Shown here piece by piece: positions 1 to 8,768 of a DNA stretch of 33,205 bases (positions are counted from its first letter, which is position 1; each line of letters opens with the position of its first letter). The stretch lies in the NCBI GenBank assembly GCA_025465235.1, contig JAODNO010000002.1:1-33205 (forward strand). Direction: 5' to 3'. The stretch is from Pseudonocardia sp. (lineage in GTDB: Bacteria > Actinomycetota > Actinomycetes > Mycobacteriales > Pseudonocardiaceae). The position numbers and the translations under genes are program-made. The notes beneath the pieces were generated by a model. The model searched no databases, was not told the origin of the DNA, and was given only the letters and a program-made list of their open reading frames with translations.

Positions 1-1677
1 CTCCATCTTCATCGCCTCGAGCACGACGACGAGGTCACCCGCCGAGACGGTGTCGCCATCGGACACCGCGACCTTGATGATCGTGCCCTGCATCGGAGCC
101 GTCACCGCGTCTCCGGACACCGTCGCGCCACCCTTGCCGGCCCCGCGCCGGCGGGGCGCCTTGGCCGCGCCGCCTGCGCCTGTGGCGCCACCCCCGCCGA
201 GTGCCAGGTCGCCGGGCAGCGAGACCTCCAGCCGCCTGCCGCCGACCTCGACGACGATGGTCTGGCGCGGGCCCACGTCCTCCTCGGCGTCGTCGCCGCC
301 GTGGAAGGGCGGGACCGTGTTGTCCCATTCCGTCTCGATCCACCGCGTGTGGACGGTGAAGTCCTCCGCCGTGGTCGACGCGAAGGCGGGGTCGTTCACG
401 ACGAGCCGGTGGAAGGGGAGCACGGTGGCCATCCCGTCGACCTGGAACTCGGCGAGCGCGCGGCGCGACCGTTCGAGCGCCTGGGCCCTGTCCGAACCGG
501 TGACGATGAGCTTGGCCAGCAGCGAGTCGAACTGGCCGCCGATCACCGAGCCGGGCTCGACCCCTGCGTCCACCCGCACCCCCGGCCCGGCGGGGAAGGA
601 GATCGACGTGACGGTGCCGGGGGCGGGCAGGAAGTTGCGGCCGGCATCCTCGCCGTTGATCCGGAACTCGATGGAGTGACCGCGGGGCTCCGGGTCCTCG
701 AGCAGGTTGAGCACCTCGCCCTCGGCGATGCGGAACTGCTCGCGCACGAGGTCGAGCCCGCTCGTCTCCTCCGAGACCGGGTGCTCCACCTGGAGCCGAG
801 TGTTGACCTCGAGGAACGAGATCAACCCGTCCTGTCCGACGAGGAACTCCACGGTGCCGGCACCGTGATAGCCGGCCTCCTTGCAGATCGCCTTGGCCGC
901 CTCGTGGATCGTGCTGCGCTGCTCGTCGGTGAGGAACGGCGCGGGTGCCTCCTCAACGAGCTTCTGGAAACGGCGTTGCAACGAGCAGTCGCGCGTGCCG
1001 ACCACGATCACGTTGCCGTGGGTGTCGGCCAGCACCTGCGCCTCGACGTGGCGGGGCTTGTCGAGGTAGCGCTCGACGAAGCACTCGCCACGGCCGAACG
1101 CCGCGACGGCCTCCCGGACCGCCGAGTCGTACAGCTCGGCGATCTCCTTCATCTCCCGCGCCACCTTCATGCCGCGCCCACCGCCGCCGAACGCGGCCTT
1201 GATCGCGACCGGGAGCCCGTGCTCCTCGGCGAAGGCCTCGACCTCCTCGGCCCCGCTCACCGGTTCGTCGGTGCCGGGCACGAGCGGCGCACCCGCCCGC
1301 GTGGCGATGTGCCGGGCGGTGACCTTGTCCCCGAGGTCGCGGATGGCCTGCGGGGTGGGGCCGATCCAGGTGAGCTCAGCGTCGATGACGGCCTGGGCGA
1401 AGTCGGCGTTCTCGCTCAGGAAGCCGTAGCCCGGGTGGATCGCGTCGGCGCCGGAGCGCTTCGCGACGTCGAGCAGCTTGTCGAACACGAGGTAGGAGTC
1501 GGCCGCTGTCGTGCCGCCGAGCGCGAACGCCTCGTCGGCGAGGCGAACGAAGGGGGCGTCGCGGTCCGGATCGGCATACACCGCGACGCTGGTCAGGCCG
1601 GCGTCCCGGCACGCCCTGACGACCCGTACGGCGATCTCCCCGCGGTTCGCGACGAGAACCTTGCTCAAGCGCGGCAC
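1..1677 (-). CDS. accA3: Acyl-CoA carboxylase alpha subunit (biotin carboxylase + BCCP), C-terminus cut by window edge
   Basis: This subunit carboxylates its own biotin with ATP and bicarbonate and passes the CO2 to an AccD beta subunit. The N-terminus [12 protein letters not shown], the ATP-grasp glycine loop GGGGRGMKV (about residues 161-170) and [15 protein letters not shown] (about 285-300) are all readable. The biotinyl motif EAMKME sits at the left edge, with the biotin-accepting lysine codon at 7-9 (residue 557). About 560 of roughly 600 residues are present, and only the end of the biotin-carrier domain is missing. GTG 1677 is chosen because GAGGAGG lies 8 nt upstream; an in-frame ATG at 1692 would overlap that site. 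Likely partners are AccD5 and AccE5 at 6877-8768. The name follows M. tuberculosis gene order (knowledge); the function is secure. Confidence 0.96.
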   Translation of the reverse strand, partial: MPRLSKVLVANRGEIAVRVVRACRDAGLTSVAVYADPDRDAPFVRLADEAFALGGTTAADSYLVFDKLLDVAKRSGADAIHPGYGFLSENADFAQAVIDAELTWIGPTPQAIRDLGDKVTARHIATRAGAPLVPGTDEPVSGAEEVEAFAEEHGLPVAIKAAFGGGGRGMKVAREMKEIAELYDSAVREAVAAFGRGECFVERYLDKPRHVEAQVLADTHGNVIVVGTRDCSLQRRFQKLVEEAPAPFLTDEQRSTIHEAAKAICKEAGYHGAGTVEFLVGQDGLISFLEVNTRLQVEHPVSEETSGLDLVREQFRIAEGEVLNLLEDPEPRGHSIEFRINGEDAGRNFLPAPGTVTSISFPAGPGVRVDAGVEPGSVIGGQFDSLLAKLIVTGSDRAQALERSRRALAEFQVDGMATVLPFHRLVVNDPAFASTTAEDFTVHTRWIETEWDNTVPPFHGGDDAEEDVGPRQTIVVEVGGRRLEVSLPGDLALGGGGATGAGGAAKAPRRRGAGKGGATVSGDAVTAPMQGTIIKVAVSDGDTVSAGDLVVVLEAMKME

Positions 1678-1704
1678 GGTCGGCCTCCTCATACGTCCGG
1701 GGGA

Positions 1705-1739
1705 CCGGGGCCCCGGATCAGTTGTTACCGGGGAGTTTA
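1705..1739 (-). promoter_or_regulatory. Possible accA3 promoter and leader palindrome
   Basis: On the minus strand TAAACT (1734-1739) fits the actinobacterial -10 pattern TANNNT. It is followed by the perfect 12-bp palindrome CCGGGGCCCCGG (1705-1716) in the presumed leader of accA3. No convincing -35 box is seen. The 114-bp gap would let accA3 be expressed separately from the upstream operon. This is a pattern match only. Confidence 0.3.
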
Positions 1740-1791
1740 GGGTGCGAGCCACCGATGCCCCGCTTCACCATATGTCTGCCGCGGGAGGCGG

Positions 1792-2328
1792 TCAGGGCCT
1801 GCCGGTCAACATCGCGATCATCCGGCGGACGCGGGAACGGCTGCGGGGCCGGGGATCGCTGTGCCCGTCGTACCGGAAGGCGGTTTCGCGTTCGGCCAGC
1901 TCGGCGGCGGCGCCCGTGCCGAGCTCGCCGCACCGCTGCAGGGCGCGGGCGATGTCCCAGCCATCCCGCAGCGCGCCGACCGGCTCGTGGCCCGCCCGGC
2001 GGGCGGCGAAGGCGCGCGGCCACTCGGCTCCCAGCGACGCCGCCAGTAGCGGCCACACCTTCGCGGCCTCGCCCGCGCGCTTGCGCAGCAGGGCGCGGCG
2101 GGTGGCGTCGAGGAGGGCCGGATCGAAGCCTGGGGGGACGGGACCGTCGGCCACCAGCGCGGCGACCAGGTCCGCCTGCCGCGCCGCGAGCCCGGACGTC
2201 CCGCCCCCGATGCCCGACGCCACCGAATCGCTCACAGCCCGAACCGCGGCCCCGGAGGCAGCGGCCGGCTGCCGGTGGTGATGGCCGCGGTGGGGTGGTG
2301 CCGGCGGCCGGGCCAGAGGCGGGCTCAT
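1792..2328 (-). CDS. SCO6045-like protein, putative partner of the MNIO enzyme
   Basis: A 178-aa soluble protein without signal peptide or membrane segment. The first 25 residues are Pro/His/Arg-rich low complexity. Residues from about 45 form an Ala/Leu-rich helical domain (RQADLVAALV, then LLDATRRALLRKRAGEAAKVWPLL and GWDIARALQRCGEL), which resembles the C-terminal domain I remember from Streptomyces SCO6045-type proteins. The ATG overlaps the stop of the DUF692 gene as ATGA, so translation is coupled. Characterised MNIO enzymes (MbnB, TglH, BufB) work with a small partner protein encoded next to them, and I infer the same role here without seeing sequence similarity to MbnC or BufC. The biochemical function is unknown. 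Confidence 0.8.
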   Translation of the reverse strand: MSPPLARPPAPPHRGHHHRQPAAASGAAVRAVSDSVASGIGGGTSGLAARQADLVAALVADGPVPPGFDPALLDATRRALLRKRAGEAAKVWPLLAASLGAEWPRAFAARRAGHEPVGALRDGWDIARALQRCGELGTGAAAELAERETAFRYDGHSDPRPRSRSRVRRMIAMLTGRP

Positions 2329-3185
2329 CCCGCCACCGCCGTGTCGCCCGGTGCCGGCCGTCCCACCGCCGCGGCGATCGCCTCGAGCTCGGCGCGCAGC
2401 TCAGCCGCCGGCGGGTAGCGGCCGTCGCGCTCGAGCATGACCGGTGGAGGTCCCGCCGTCCGCTCGACGAGCCGTTCCACGAGCTGTAGTACGGCGCGGG
2501 GCACCGGGTGGATGTGGGTGTCGTGGTAGATGCCCGGGTCGTCGGCATGCTCCCCGCCGCCGGCCACGTGCACGTACGCGACCCGGTCGATCGGCAGCCG
2601 GTCGAGCACGGCCTCCGGGTCCTGGCCGCGGTTGACGGCGTTGGCGTACACGTTGGCGACGTCGAGCAGGAGGAGGGCCCCCGTGCGCTCCAGCAGCTCG
2701 GTGAGGAAGTCGGGCTCGCTGTACTCGTCGTCGGGCCAGTCGAACAGGGCCGCGATCGGTTCGAGCGCGAGCGGCACATCGAGCTCGGCCTGCGTACGCC
2801 GGATGTTGGTGGCGAGGACGTCCAAGGCCTCCCGTGTGCGGGGCACCGGCAGGAGGTGCCCGGCGTCGTGACCCGCCGCGCGGACGAACGCGACGTGCTC
2901 GCTCACGAGCGGGGCCTGCAGCGCAGCGGCACAGGCCGCGAGGTGCCTGACCCGGGACCCTTCGACGGGTTCGGCTCCGCCGAGGGAGAGCCGGACTCCG
3001 TGCGGCACCACCGGGATGCCCCGCTCCCGCAGCTCCACCACCCCTCGAGGTGGAGCCGCGGGAGCGAGCGTCTCGGCGATCACCTCGCAGAACGCCGGCC
3101 CGGGAAGCCCGGCCACCCAGCCGGCGATCTCCGGTCGCCAGCCGACGCCGACCCCGGCGGGGAGCAGCGCGTGCCGCTCAGCCAC
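2325..3185 (-). CDS. DUF692 / MNIO family (multinuclear non-heme iron oxidase-like) enzyme
   Basis: A 286-aa TIM-barrel family protein; characterised members use two or three iron ions to oxidise cysteines or other residues of ribosomal peptides. Family motifs are present: GVGVGWRPE near the N-terminus, H62, SEH (95-97), LEP (141-143), LLLDVANVYAN with D175 and N178, H206 in YVHVAGG, HDTHIHPVP (H221, D222, H224, H226) and LERDG (251-255). These match the expected iron-ligand pattern. The GTG at 3185 is chosen because the frame upstream only reads across the Gly-coding tail of the preceding gene. The two genes overlap by 8 bp, and the downstream gene overlaps this stop by ATGA. The likely substrate is the Cys-containing tail of the TIGR04222 protein (inference). 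Confidence 0.9.
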   Translation of the reverse strand: MAERHALLPAGVGVGWRPEIAGWVAGLPGPAFCEVIAETLAPAAPPRGVVELRERGIPVVPHGVRLSLGGAEPVEGSRVRHLAACAAALQAPLVSEHVAFVRAAGHDAGHLLPVPRTREALDVLATNIRRTQAELDVPLALEPIAALFDWPDDEYSEPDFLTELLERTGALLLLDVANVYANAVNRGQDPEAVLDRLPIDRVAYVHVAGGGEHADDPGIYHDTHIHPVPRAVLQLVERLVERTAGPPPVMLERDGRYPPAAELRAELEAIAAAVGRPAPGDTAVAG

Positions 3186-4092
3186 CGCAGCCACCGCCAC
3201 CGCCTCCGCCACACCCGCCACCGCCACCGCCACCGCCGCCGTCGCCGCCGTAGCTGCTGGACCCGCTGCCCCCGTCGCCCGACGACCCACCTGCAGCCAC
3301 CCGCTGGGCAGCCAGCTCGTCGGCGAACGCGGGGTCGGACGCCCACAGCGCGCCCATCCCGAAGATCCCGATGCCCAGGGCGGCCCCCTCAGGCCCGTAG
3401 ACCGACCAGTCCGGCTTCACCTCCGGGGACAGCCCGTGGTGCTCGGAGCGCAGGGTAGCGAGCGTGCGGTCGCCGAGCCGGGTGCGCCGGGGCGCCCTCG
3501 CGAGCTGCACGGCGGCGACCGCGGTCACCGCCACCAGCGCCACGACCAGATACCCGACGGGCTTGGCCTCGGCCACTCCGGCCAGCAGCCGCACCAGACC
3601 GAGGCCGGCCACCACGAGCATCCACGACCCCACCCGCCGGATCCGGAGCCGTTGCTCCTCCGACAGCAGCAGGCCCGCGGCCACGAGCCGCTTCTCGATC
3701 ACGGCCAGCGCGACCAGCACCGGCCGGTGGAACTGCAGCCGCTTGCGCTGCATGGCGACCCGGGCGGTGAAGTGGATCGCGCGCTCCAGCTCGTCGGTGC
3801 CGGGGTCGAGCCTGCCGGCGGCCTGGACGGCGCCGCGCGACGACGTGATGGTGCCGCGCAGGTGCATCGAGCTCAGTGCCGAGTACACGGCGAGCTCGGC
3901 CCCGCCGTTCAGGTACGCCACGTCGTGGGGGCGCGCCGTCATGTCACCGGCCGGGCTCGTGGCCCGCGGATCCGCCAGTGCCCGACGCGCGCGGAACCCG
4001 GCCACCCAGATCGCCACGGCGATCAGGAGGTAGGCCACCAGGAATGACGGACCGCTGACTCCCCAGGTGTCACCTGTCGCTGCGAGGGTCAT
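3178..4092 (-). CDS. TIGR04222 domain membrane protein with Gly/Cys-rich C-terminal tail
   Basis: A 304-aa membrane protein. Hydrophobic segments lie at about 16-33, 155-172 and 179-198, with a weaker one at 236-250. Residues 55-82 (YLNGGAELAVYSALSSMHLRG) carry the TIGR04222 signature. From about residue 268 the protein becomes Gly/Ser-rich and ends in a run of nine Gly, Cys294, seven Gly, Cys302, Gly-Gly. These are the only two cysteines in the whole protein. The ATG follows a strong AGGAGGTGT ribosome site. It is the first gene of a three-gene operon with the DUF692 enzyme and the SCO6045-like protein. Co-occurrence of TIGR04222 proteins with DUF692 genes is a recollection I could not test. 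The tail is proposed as the modified substrate. Confidence 0.88.
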   Translation of the reverse strand: MTLAATGDTWGVSGPSFLVAYLLIAVAIWVAGFRARRALADPRATSPAGDMTARPHDVAYLNGGAELAVYSALSSMHLRGTITSSRGAVQAAGRLDPGTDELERAIHFTARVAMQRKRLQFHRPVLVALAVIEKRLVAAGLLLSEEQRLRIRRVGSWMLVVAGLGLVRLLAGVAEAKPVGYLVVALVAVTAVAAVQLARAPRRTRLGDRTLATLRSEHHGLSPEVKPDWSVYGPEGAALGIGIFGMGALWASDPAFADELAAQRVAAGGSSGDGGSGSSSYGGDGGGGGGGGGCGGGGGGGCGG

Positions 4093-4219
4093 CGCACACC
4101 TCCTGAGCCGTCCTTATGAGACGCCTCACAGTGTTGCTGCCCTCACACAGCGCAGGGAACGTTCTTCACCAGGACTTGAGGTTGCCGCCTGAGCTGATCG
4201 ATCGGTGCGTGCTGACCGC

Positions 4220-4657
4220 TCAGGCCGCGGTGGCCGAACGCACCTGGTTCTTGATCCGCGCGAGCATCGCCACCATCCCTCGCAGCCGCAGCGGACTCAC
4301 GGCCTGGGCGAGCCCGAGCGCCGTGTAGAAATCGTCGGGTACGGCCAGCACCTCGGCCGCAGGCTCCCCGTCCAGGCCGGTGTGCATGATCGAGGCGAAC
4401 CCTCTGGTGGTGGGCGCCTCGCGTGGGGCCGAGAAGAACAGGTGCACCGCTCGGTCGCCCTCGGGCTCGACCTCGACCGCCAGGAACAACGGCGACTGGC
4501 ACTCGTGCACCTGCTCCATCGTGTCGGCCGCGTCGGCGTAGCGCTCCGGGAGCTCGGGCAGCTCCTGCGAGAGCTCGAGGAGCAGCTGCAGCCGGTCCTT
4601 CGGCCCGACGTCCGAGAACTCCTCGACCAGCTCCGCGAGCTGCGGGGGGAGGGTCAT
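4220..4657 (-). CDS. SufE-like cysteine desulfuration protein
   Basis: A 145-aa SufE-fold protein. SufE accepts persulfide sulfur from a cysteine desulfurase and hands it on to Fe-S assembly. Cys53 in VHECQSP occupies the sulfur-acceptor position, and the C-terminal [16 protein letters not shown] matches the family's closing helix. It lies directly downstream of a sulfurtransferase gene on the same strand (89 bp apart), as Rv3284 lies beside sseA in M. tuberculosis, so sulfur transfer between the two is plausible. The start is uncertain: ATG 4657 gives the usual family length but has no clear ribosome site, while in-frame ATGs at 4696 and 4741 would add an Arg-rich extension. Confidence 0.9.
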   Translation of the reverse strand: MTLPPQLAELVEEFSDVGPKDRLQLLLELSQELPELPERYADAADTMEQVHECQSPLFLAVEVEPEGDRAVHLFFSAPREAPTTRGFASIMHTGLDGEPAAEVLAVPDDFYTALGLAQAVSPLRLRGMVAMLARIKNQVRSATAA

Positions 4658-4745
4658 CGCGCGCCGCCCTCGCCGCGCCCGGTAGGCCCATGACATGACG
4701 TCGCAGCGCCCGACCGGTGCGCCGATGCTGCGCGTGTGCATCCGA

Positions 4746-5651
4746 TCATGCCGAACCGCGCTCCGATCCCTGCGCGATCGGCACCCGCACGGAGTTGCCC
4801 CACTCCGTCCAGCTGCCGTCGTAGTTGCGGACCCTGCCGAAGCCCAGGAGGTGCGTGAGCACGAACCAGGTGTGGCTCGAGCGCTCGCCGATACGGCAGT
4901 AGGCGACCACGTCGTCGTCGGCCGAGAGGCCCTGCTCCTGCTGGTAGATGGCCTCGAGGTCGGAACGCGGCTTGAACGTGGCGTCCTCAGCGGCCGCGCG
5001 GGCCCACGGGACGCTCGCCGCCCCCGGGATGTGGCCGCCGCGTACAGCGCCCTCCTGCGGGTAGTCGGGCATGTGCAGGAGCTCGCCCGAGTACTCGCCC
5101 GGCGACCGGACGTCCACCAGCGCCCCTCCCCGACCCACCCGGCCGAGGTGGGCGAGCACGTCGTCCTTGAAGGCGCGGATCGTGGCGTCGTCGCGCTCGA
5201 CCACCGGGTACTCGACCGGGGACGGCTTCGTCTGGTCCGTGGTCATCTCGCGGCCCTCGGCCACCCACTTGGCCCGGCCGCCGTCGAGGATGCGCACGTC
5301 CGGGTGGCCGAACAGGGAGAACACCCAGAGCGCGTAGGTGGCCCACCAGTTGTTGCGGTCACCGTAGAAGACCACGGTGGTGTCGCGGGAGATGCCGCGC
5401 TCGCCGCACAGCTCGGCGAACCCCTGCCCGTCCACGTAGTCGCGGGTGACCGGGTCGTTCAGCTCGGTGTGCCAGTCGACCTTCACAGCGCCCGGGATGT
5501 GGCCGGTGTCGTAGAGCAGCACGTCCTCGTCGGACTCGACGACGACCAAGCCGTCGGCACCCAGGTTCTGCGCGAGCCACTCGGTGGTGACCAGCCGCTC
5601 CGGGTGGGCGTACTCGGCCAGCTTCGGGTCGGTGTCGTTGGGCAGCGCCAT
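4746..5651 (-). CDS. sseA: Sulfurtransferase, double-rhodanese type
   Basis: A 301-aa protein with two rhodanese domains (about 15-135 and 150-295). The C-terminal domain carries the active-site loop [12 protein letters not shown] with catalytic Cys252; the N-terminal domain is the inactive copy (YGDRNNWWA, no Cys). It transfers sulfur from thiosulfate or 3-mercaptopyruvate to a thiol acceptor. The loop CRIGERS fits the thiosulfate sulfurtransferase CysA type as well as SseA, so substrate preference is open. The name follows gene order with sufE-like and maf. The ATG has no ribosome site, but TAGCCT lies 6 nt upstream (5658-5663), suggesting a leaderless transcript. The SufE-like gene follows on the same strand. 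Confidence 0.93.
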   Translation of the reverse strand: MALPNDTDPKLAEYAHPERLVTTEWLAQNLGADGLVVVESDEDVLLYDTGHIPGAVKVDWHTELNDPVTRDYVDGQGFAELCGERGISRDTTVVFYGDRNNWWATYALWVFSLFGHPDVRILDGGRAKWVAEGREMTTDQTKPSPVEYPVVERDDATIRAFKDDVLAHLGRVGRGGALVDVRSPGEYSGELLHMPDYPQEGAVRGGHIPGAASVPWARAAAEDATFKPRSDLEAIYQQEQGLSADDDVVAYCRIGERSSHTWFVLTHLLGFGRVRNYDGSWTEWGNSVRVPIAQGSERGSA

Positions 5652-5700
5652 GCGCCAAGGCTAGTCCTCGACGTTCACCGTTCGCAGCCAACGGGTCATG

Positions 5701-6327
5701 TCATCGTGTGGGCGTCCAGAGCTCCGTCACACCGACGCCGACCCCTGTGAGCAGCCGCCGCGTGAGCGGGAGGCTGATCCCGATGACGTTCGACGGGTCG
5801 CCGTCGATGCCGTCGACGAACCAGCCGCCGCGCCCGTCGAGGGTGAACGCACCCGCGACGGCAAGGGGCTCTCCGGTGGCGAGGTACGCCTCCAGCTCCG
5901 CGTCGCTGAGGTCGGCAAAACGTACGGTCGTCGTGGCGTGGCCCTCGGCCACCCGCTCGATCTCGCCGTCGGCGAGGCGGAGCACGGCGTGGCCGGTGAA
6001 CAGCTCGCCGGTGCCACCGGCCATTGCCCGCCACCGCTTGCGCGCCTGCTCGACGCCGCTCGGCTTGCCGACGAGCTCCCCGTCGATGAGGAGCATCGAG
6101 TCGCAGCCGATCACCACCGCGTCGGGATGAGCGGCCCCGACGCGCCGCGCCACGGTCGCAGCCTTGGCGCCGGCGAGGTGGGTGACCTTCTCGGCGGGCG
6201 GCGCGCCCGGCAGCGCTTCGAGCAGCGCCTCCTCGTCGACGTCCGCGACCTCGACCAACGGATCGAGGCCGGCCGCGCGCAGCACGGACAGGCGAGCGGG
6301 GGAGGCAGAGGCCAGTACGACGCGCAC
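5701..6327 (-). CDS. maf: Maf family nucleoside triphosphate pyrophosphatase
   Basis: A 208-aa Maf/Ham1-fold protein that hydrolyses non-canonical or canonical nucleotides to monophosphates, often linked to division arrest. The N-terminal signature LASASPARLSVLRAAG, the central IGCDSMLLIDGELVGKP and the late DGIDGDPSNVIGISLPL are all conserved. GTG 6327 is chosen because LASASP normally lies at residues 4-9 of the family; longer frames read into Arg-rich sequence. TAGGGT at 6336-6341 is 8 nt upstream, giving a plausible leaderless promoter. It is 49 bp upstream of sseA on the same strand, as in mycobacteria. Confidence 0.93.
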   Translation of the reverse strand: MRVVLASASPARLSVLRAAGLDPLVEVADVDEEALLEALPGAPPAEKVTHLAGAKAATVARRVGAAHPDAVVIGCDSMLLIDGELVGKPSGVEQARKRWRAMAGGTGELFTGHAVLRLADGEIERVAEGHATTTVRFADLSDAELEAYLATGEPLAVAGAFTLDGRGGWFVDGIDGDPSNVIGISLPLTRRLLTGVGVGVTELWTPTR

Positions 6328-6440
6328 GGCATCCGACCCTACGGCCGGTCCCGCGGCGGGTTCATCCCGCCACGAGGTCGTGCCGGTGCGCGCCGTGACC
6401 GCAACTCGGTACCCGGGACCCGGCGCGGCGCCCGCGGAGG

Positions 6441-6722
6441 TCAGCAGCCAGCGCCACCGCCACCACCGCCCCCGTCGCCACCGCTGCCGCCGCCGTCGGA
6501 GGCGCCGCCCCAGCCGCCACCTGAGTCGTGGCCGACGGAGTACGCGTCGTGGTACCCGCCGTCGCGGGAACGACTGCCGTGACGGACGACGCGGGGGTGG
6601 CTGCGGGTCGCGCGCAAGGCGTTGCGCTCCCGCTTGCCGCGGCTGGGAATGCTGGCCAGGGCGATCAGCACCGCCAGCCCCACGAGTGCGACGAGGCCGA
6701 TCCGGATGATCATTTCGTCCAT
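6441..6722 (-). CDS. Small membrane protein with Gly-rich tail ending in Cys
   Basis: A 93-aa protein with one N-terminal membrane helix (about 5-24, IIRIGLVALVGLAVLIALAS), a basic Arg/Lys stretch (28-53), and a His/Ser/Gly-rich tail from about 55. The last residues are a poly-Gly run followed by Ala-Gly-Cys. Cys93 is the very last residue and the only cysteine. The ATG is preceded by GGGAGGGAGGG, a good ribosome site. It lies between maf and accE5 on the same strand. The tail closely resembles that of the TIGR04222 protein at 3178-4092, so it may be a second client of the MNIO enzyme (inference). I recognise no named family. Confidence 0.78.
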   Translation of the reverse strand: MDEMIIRIGLVALVGLAVLIALASIPSRGKRERNALRATRSHPRVVRHGSRSRDGGYHDAYSVGHDSGGGWGGASDGGGSGGDGGGGGGGAGC

Positions 6723-6876
6723 GACGGTCCCTCCCTCCCGGCCGCGACCCCGCCGTCCCCGTGGACACGGTCACCCCCGGCCGATCACCTGAAGTGTGGG
6801 GTGGGTCACGTCCGGGAGGCCAGGAACTTGAGCAGACCTTGAGGCGAGCGCTCCACCCCTGGGCGGGCGCGCGGCG

Positions 6877-7128
6877 TCAGCGTGGCCAGGTCGACCTCGT
6901 CCACGCCCCGGGGCCTGGATGGAGGGGGACACGGAACCGCGCTGTGGGGTCGGACCAGCGTTCGCGGACGTTGGGAACGGCCTGCTCACCTGCCGATGCG
7001 GCTGCCGCGGCGAGCACCACGGTCAGCGCGGCGACCTCCTCGTCTGTGGGTTCGCCCCGCACCACCCGGAAGAGCGCCCTGCGCTCCTCGGGCGTCGGCT
7101 CCTCGCCCGCGCGGCCGAGCCGCGTCAC
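6877..7128 (-). CDS. accE5: Acyl-CoA carboxylase epsilon subunit
   Basis: An 83-aa epsilon subunit, found in actinobacterial acyl-CoA carboxylases where it stabilises the alpha-beta complex and raises activity. The core [24 protein letters not shown] matches the family's conserved '[12 protein letters not shown]' segment. The sequence between core and tail is variable, and the Trp-containing end ([10 protein letters not shown]) is typical. The GTG start overlaps the accD5 stop by 4 bp (GTGA), so the two are translationally coupled. The 154-bp stretch upstream of the next gene's start (6723-6876) holds nothing I recognise. Confidence 0.88.
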   Translation of the reverse strand: MTRLGRAGEEPTPEERRALFRVVRGEPTDEEVAALTVVLAAAAASAGEQAVPNVRERWSDPTARFRVPLHPGPGAWTRSTWPR

Positions 7129-8768
7129 AGCGGAATGTTCCCGTGCTTGCGTGCGGGCACGGCCTCCCGCTTGGTGGCCAGCATGCGGAGCGCGCGCCCG
7201 ACGTAGCCGCGGGTGTGCGACGGGGGGATGACGCCGTCGATGTAGCCGCGGTCGGCCGCGATGTAGGGATTGGCGAGCGTGTCCTCGTACTCCTGTTGCA
7301 GCTCCGCACGGCGGGCAGCGAGCTCGTCGCCCTCCAACCCCGTGAGCTCCTTGCGGTACAGGATGCTGACCGCGCCTGCCGAACCGGTCACCGCGATCTG
7401 CGCGGTCGGCCAGGCCACGTTGACATCGGCGCCCAGATGCTTGGAGCCCATCACGTCATACGCGCCGCCGTACGCCTTCCGGGTGATCACCGTGACCTTC
7501 GGGACCGTGGCCTCGGCGTAGGCGTAGATCAGCTTCGCGCCGCGGCGGATGATTCCGTTCCACTCCTGCTCCGTGCCGGGGAGGAACCCGGGCACGTCGA
7601 CGAACGTGAGCACCGGAACGTTGAACGCGTCGCAGGTGCGGACGAACCTGGCGGCCTTCTCGGAGGCGTCGATGTCGAGGCAGCCGGCGAACTGGGTGGG
7701 CTGGTTCGCGACCACCCCGACCGACCTTCCATCGACCCGGCCGTAGCCGACCACGATGTTCGGGGCGAACAGCTCGTGCACCTCGAGGAACTCGCCGTCG
7801 TCGACGACCCGGTTGATCACCTCACGGATGTCGTACGGGGTGTTCGGCGAGTCCGGGACGAGCGAGTCGAGCTCGAGGTCGGTCTCGGTGAGCCCGTCGG
7901 CGATCGCACCCGCCGTGGCTTCCGGCGCAGGGATGGCGGGCGGCTCGGACAGGTTGTTCGATGGCAGGAAGCCCAGCAGTTCCTTGACGTAGGCGAACGC
8001 GTCGGCCTCGTCGTCGGCGAGGTAGTGCGCGACACCGGACTTGGTGTTGTGCGCCCTCCCGCCGCCGAGGTCCTCGAAGTCGACCTCCTCGCCCGTGACC
8101 GTCTTGATGATGTCGGGGCCCGTGATGAACATGTGGCTGGTGCCGTCGACCATCACCGTGAAGTCGGTGAGCGCGGGGGAGTACACGGCGCCACCCGCGG
8201 CCGGACCCATGATCAACGAGATCTGCGGGACGACGCCCGAGCTGCGCACATTGCGCACGAAGATCTCGGCGTAGAGACCGAGCGCGACCACGCCCTCCTG
8301 GATGCGGGCGCCACCGCCGTCGTTGATGCCGATGACGGGGCAGCCGATCTTGGTGGCGAGGTCCATCACCTTGACGATCTTCTCGCCGTGTACCTCGCCG
8401 AGGGCCCCGCCGAAGACCGTGGCGTCCTGGCTGAACACCGCGACCGGGCGGCCGTCGATCGTGCCGGTACCGGTCACCACACCGTCCCCGAACGGGCGCT
8501 TCTCCTGCATCCCGAAGTTGGAGGAGCGGTGCCGGGTGAGGGCGTCGAGCTCGACGAACGAGCCGGGGTCGAGCAGCTGGTCGATCCGCTCGCGTGCGGT
8601 CTGGCGGCCCTTCGCGTGCTGGCGCTCCACCGCGGCCTCGCTCCCGGCGTGCACCGCGCCGTCGATGCGCTGGTAGAGGTCGGCCAGCTTGCCGGCCGTC
8701 GTGTGGATGTCCGGCTCGCCGGCTGCGGCGCCGGACGCGTCCGCGATCGGCTCGGTGGCTGCGCTCAT
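7125..8768 (-). CDS. accD5: Acyl-CoA (propionyl-CoA) carboxylase beta subunit
   Basis: A 547-aa carboxyltransferase that moves CO2 from biotin onto propionyl-CoA (and probably acetyl-CoA), giving methylmalonyl-CoA. The N-terminal domain has [23 protein letters not shown], the oxyanion-hole segment [14 protein letters not shown], and [16 protein letters not shown]. The C-terminal domain has [24 protein letters not shown] and [18 protein letters not shown]. The length is normal for AccD5/PccB. The ATG has GAGGGA upstream and also lies in an ATGA overlap with a possible 25-aa leader ORF. It forms an operon with accE5 and stands divergent from birA, whose product biotinylates the alpha subunit. 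Confidence 0.96.
   Translation of the reverse strand: MSAATEPIADASGAAAGEPDIHTTAGKLADLYQRIDGAVHAGSEAAVERQHAKGRQTARERIDQLLDPGSFVELDALTRHRSSNFGMQEKRPFGDGVVTGTGTIDGRPVAVFSQDATVFGGALGEVHGEKIVKVMDLATKIGCPVIGINDGGGARIQEGVVALGLYAEIFVRNVRSSGVVPQISLIMGPAAGGAVYSPALTDFTVMVDGTSHMFITGPDIIKTVTGEEVDFEDLGGGRAHNTKSGVAHYLADDEADAFAYVKELLGFLPSNNLSEPPAIPAPEATAGAIADGLTETDLELDSLVPDSPNTPYDIREVINRVVDDGEFLEVHELFAPNIVVGYGRVDGRSVGVVANQPTQFAGCLDIDASEKAARFVRTCDAFNVPVLTFVDVPGFLPGTEQEWNGIIRRGAKLIYAYAEATVPKVTVITRKAYGGAYDVMGSKHLGADVNVAWPTAQIAVTGSAGAVSILYRKELTGLEGDELAARRAELQQEYEDTLANPYIAADRGYIDGVIPPSHTRGYVGRALRMLATKREAVPARKHGNIPL

Noticed and set aside
301-1740. A 479-codon open frame on the plus strand opposite accA3
   Set aside because: It is antisense to a clear biotin carboxylase frame, has Arg/Gly/Val-rich sequence without motifs, and arises from high GC content.
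3178-3290. A longer DUF692 protein with an Ala/Val-rich N-terminus that looks like a signal peptide
   Set aside because: The extra 35 codons only read the GGN repeats of the overlapping poly-Gly tail in another frame; the family starts at about residue 36 of that frame.
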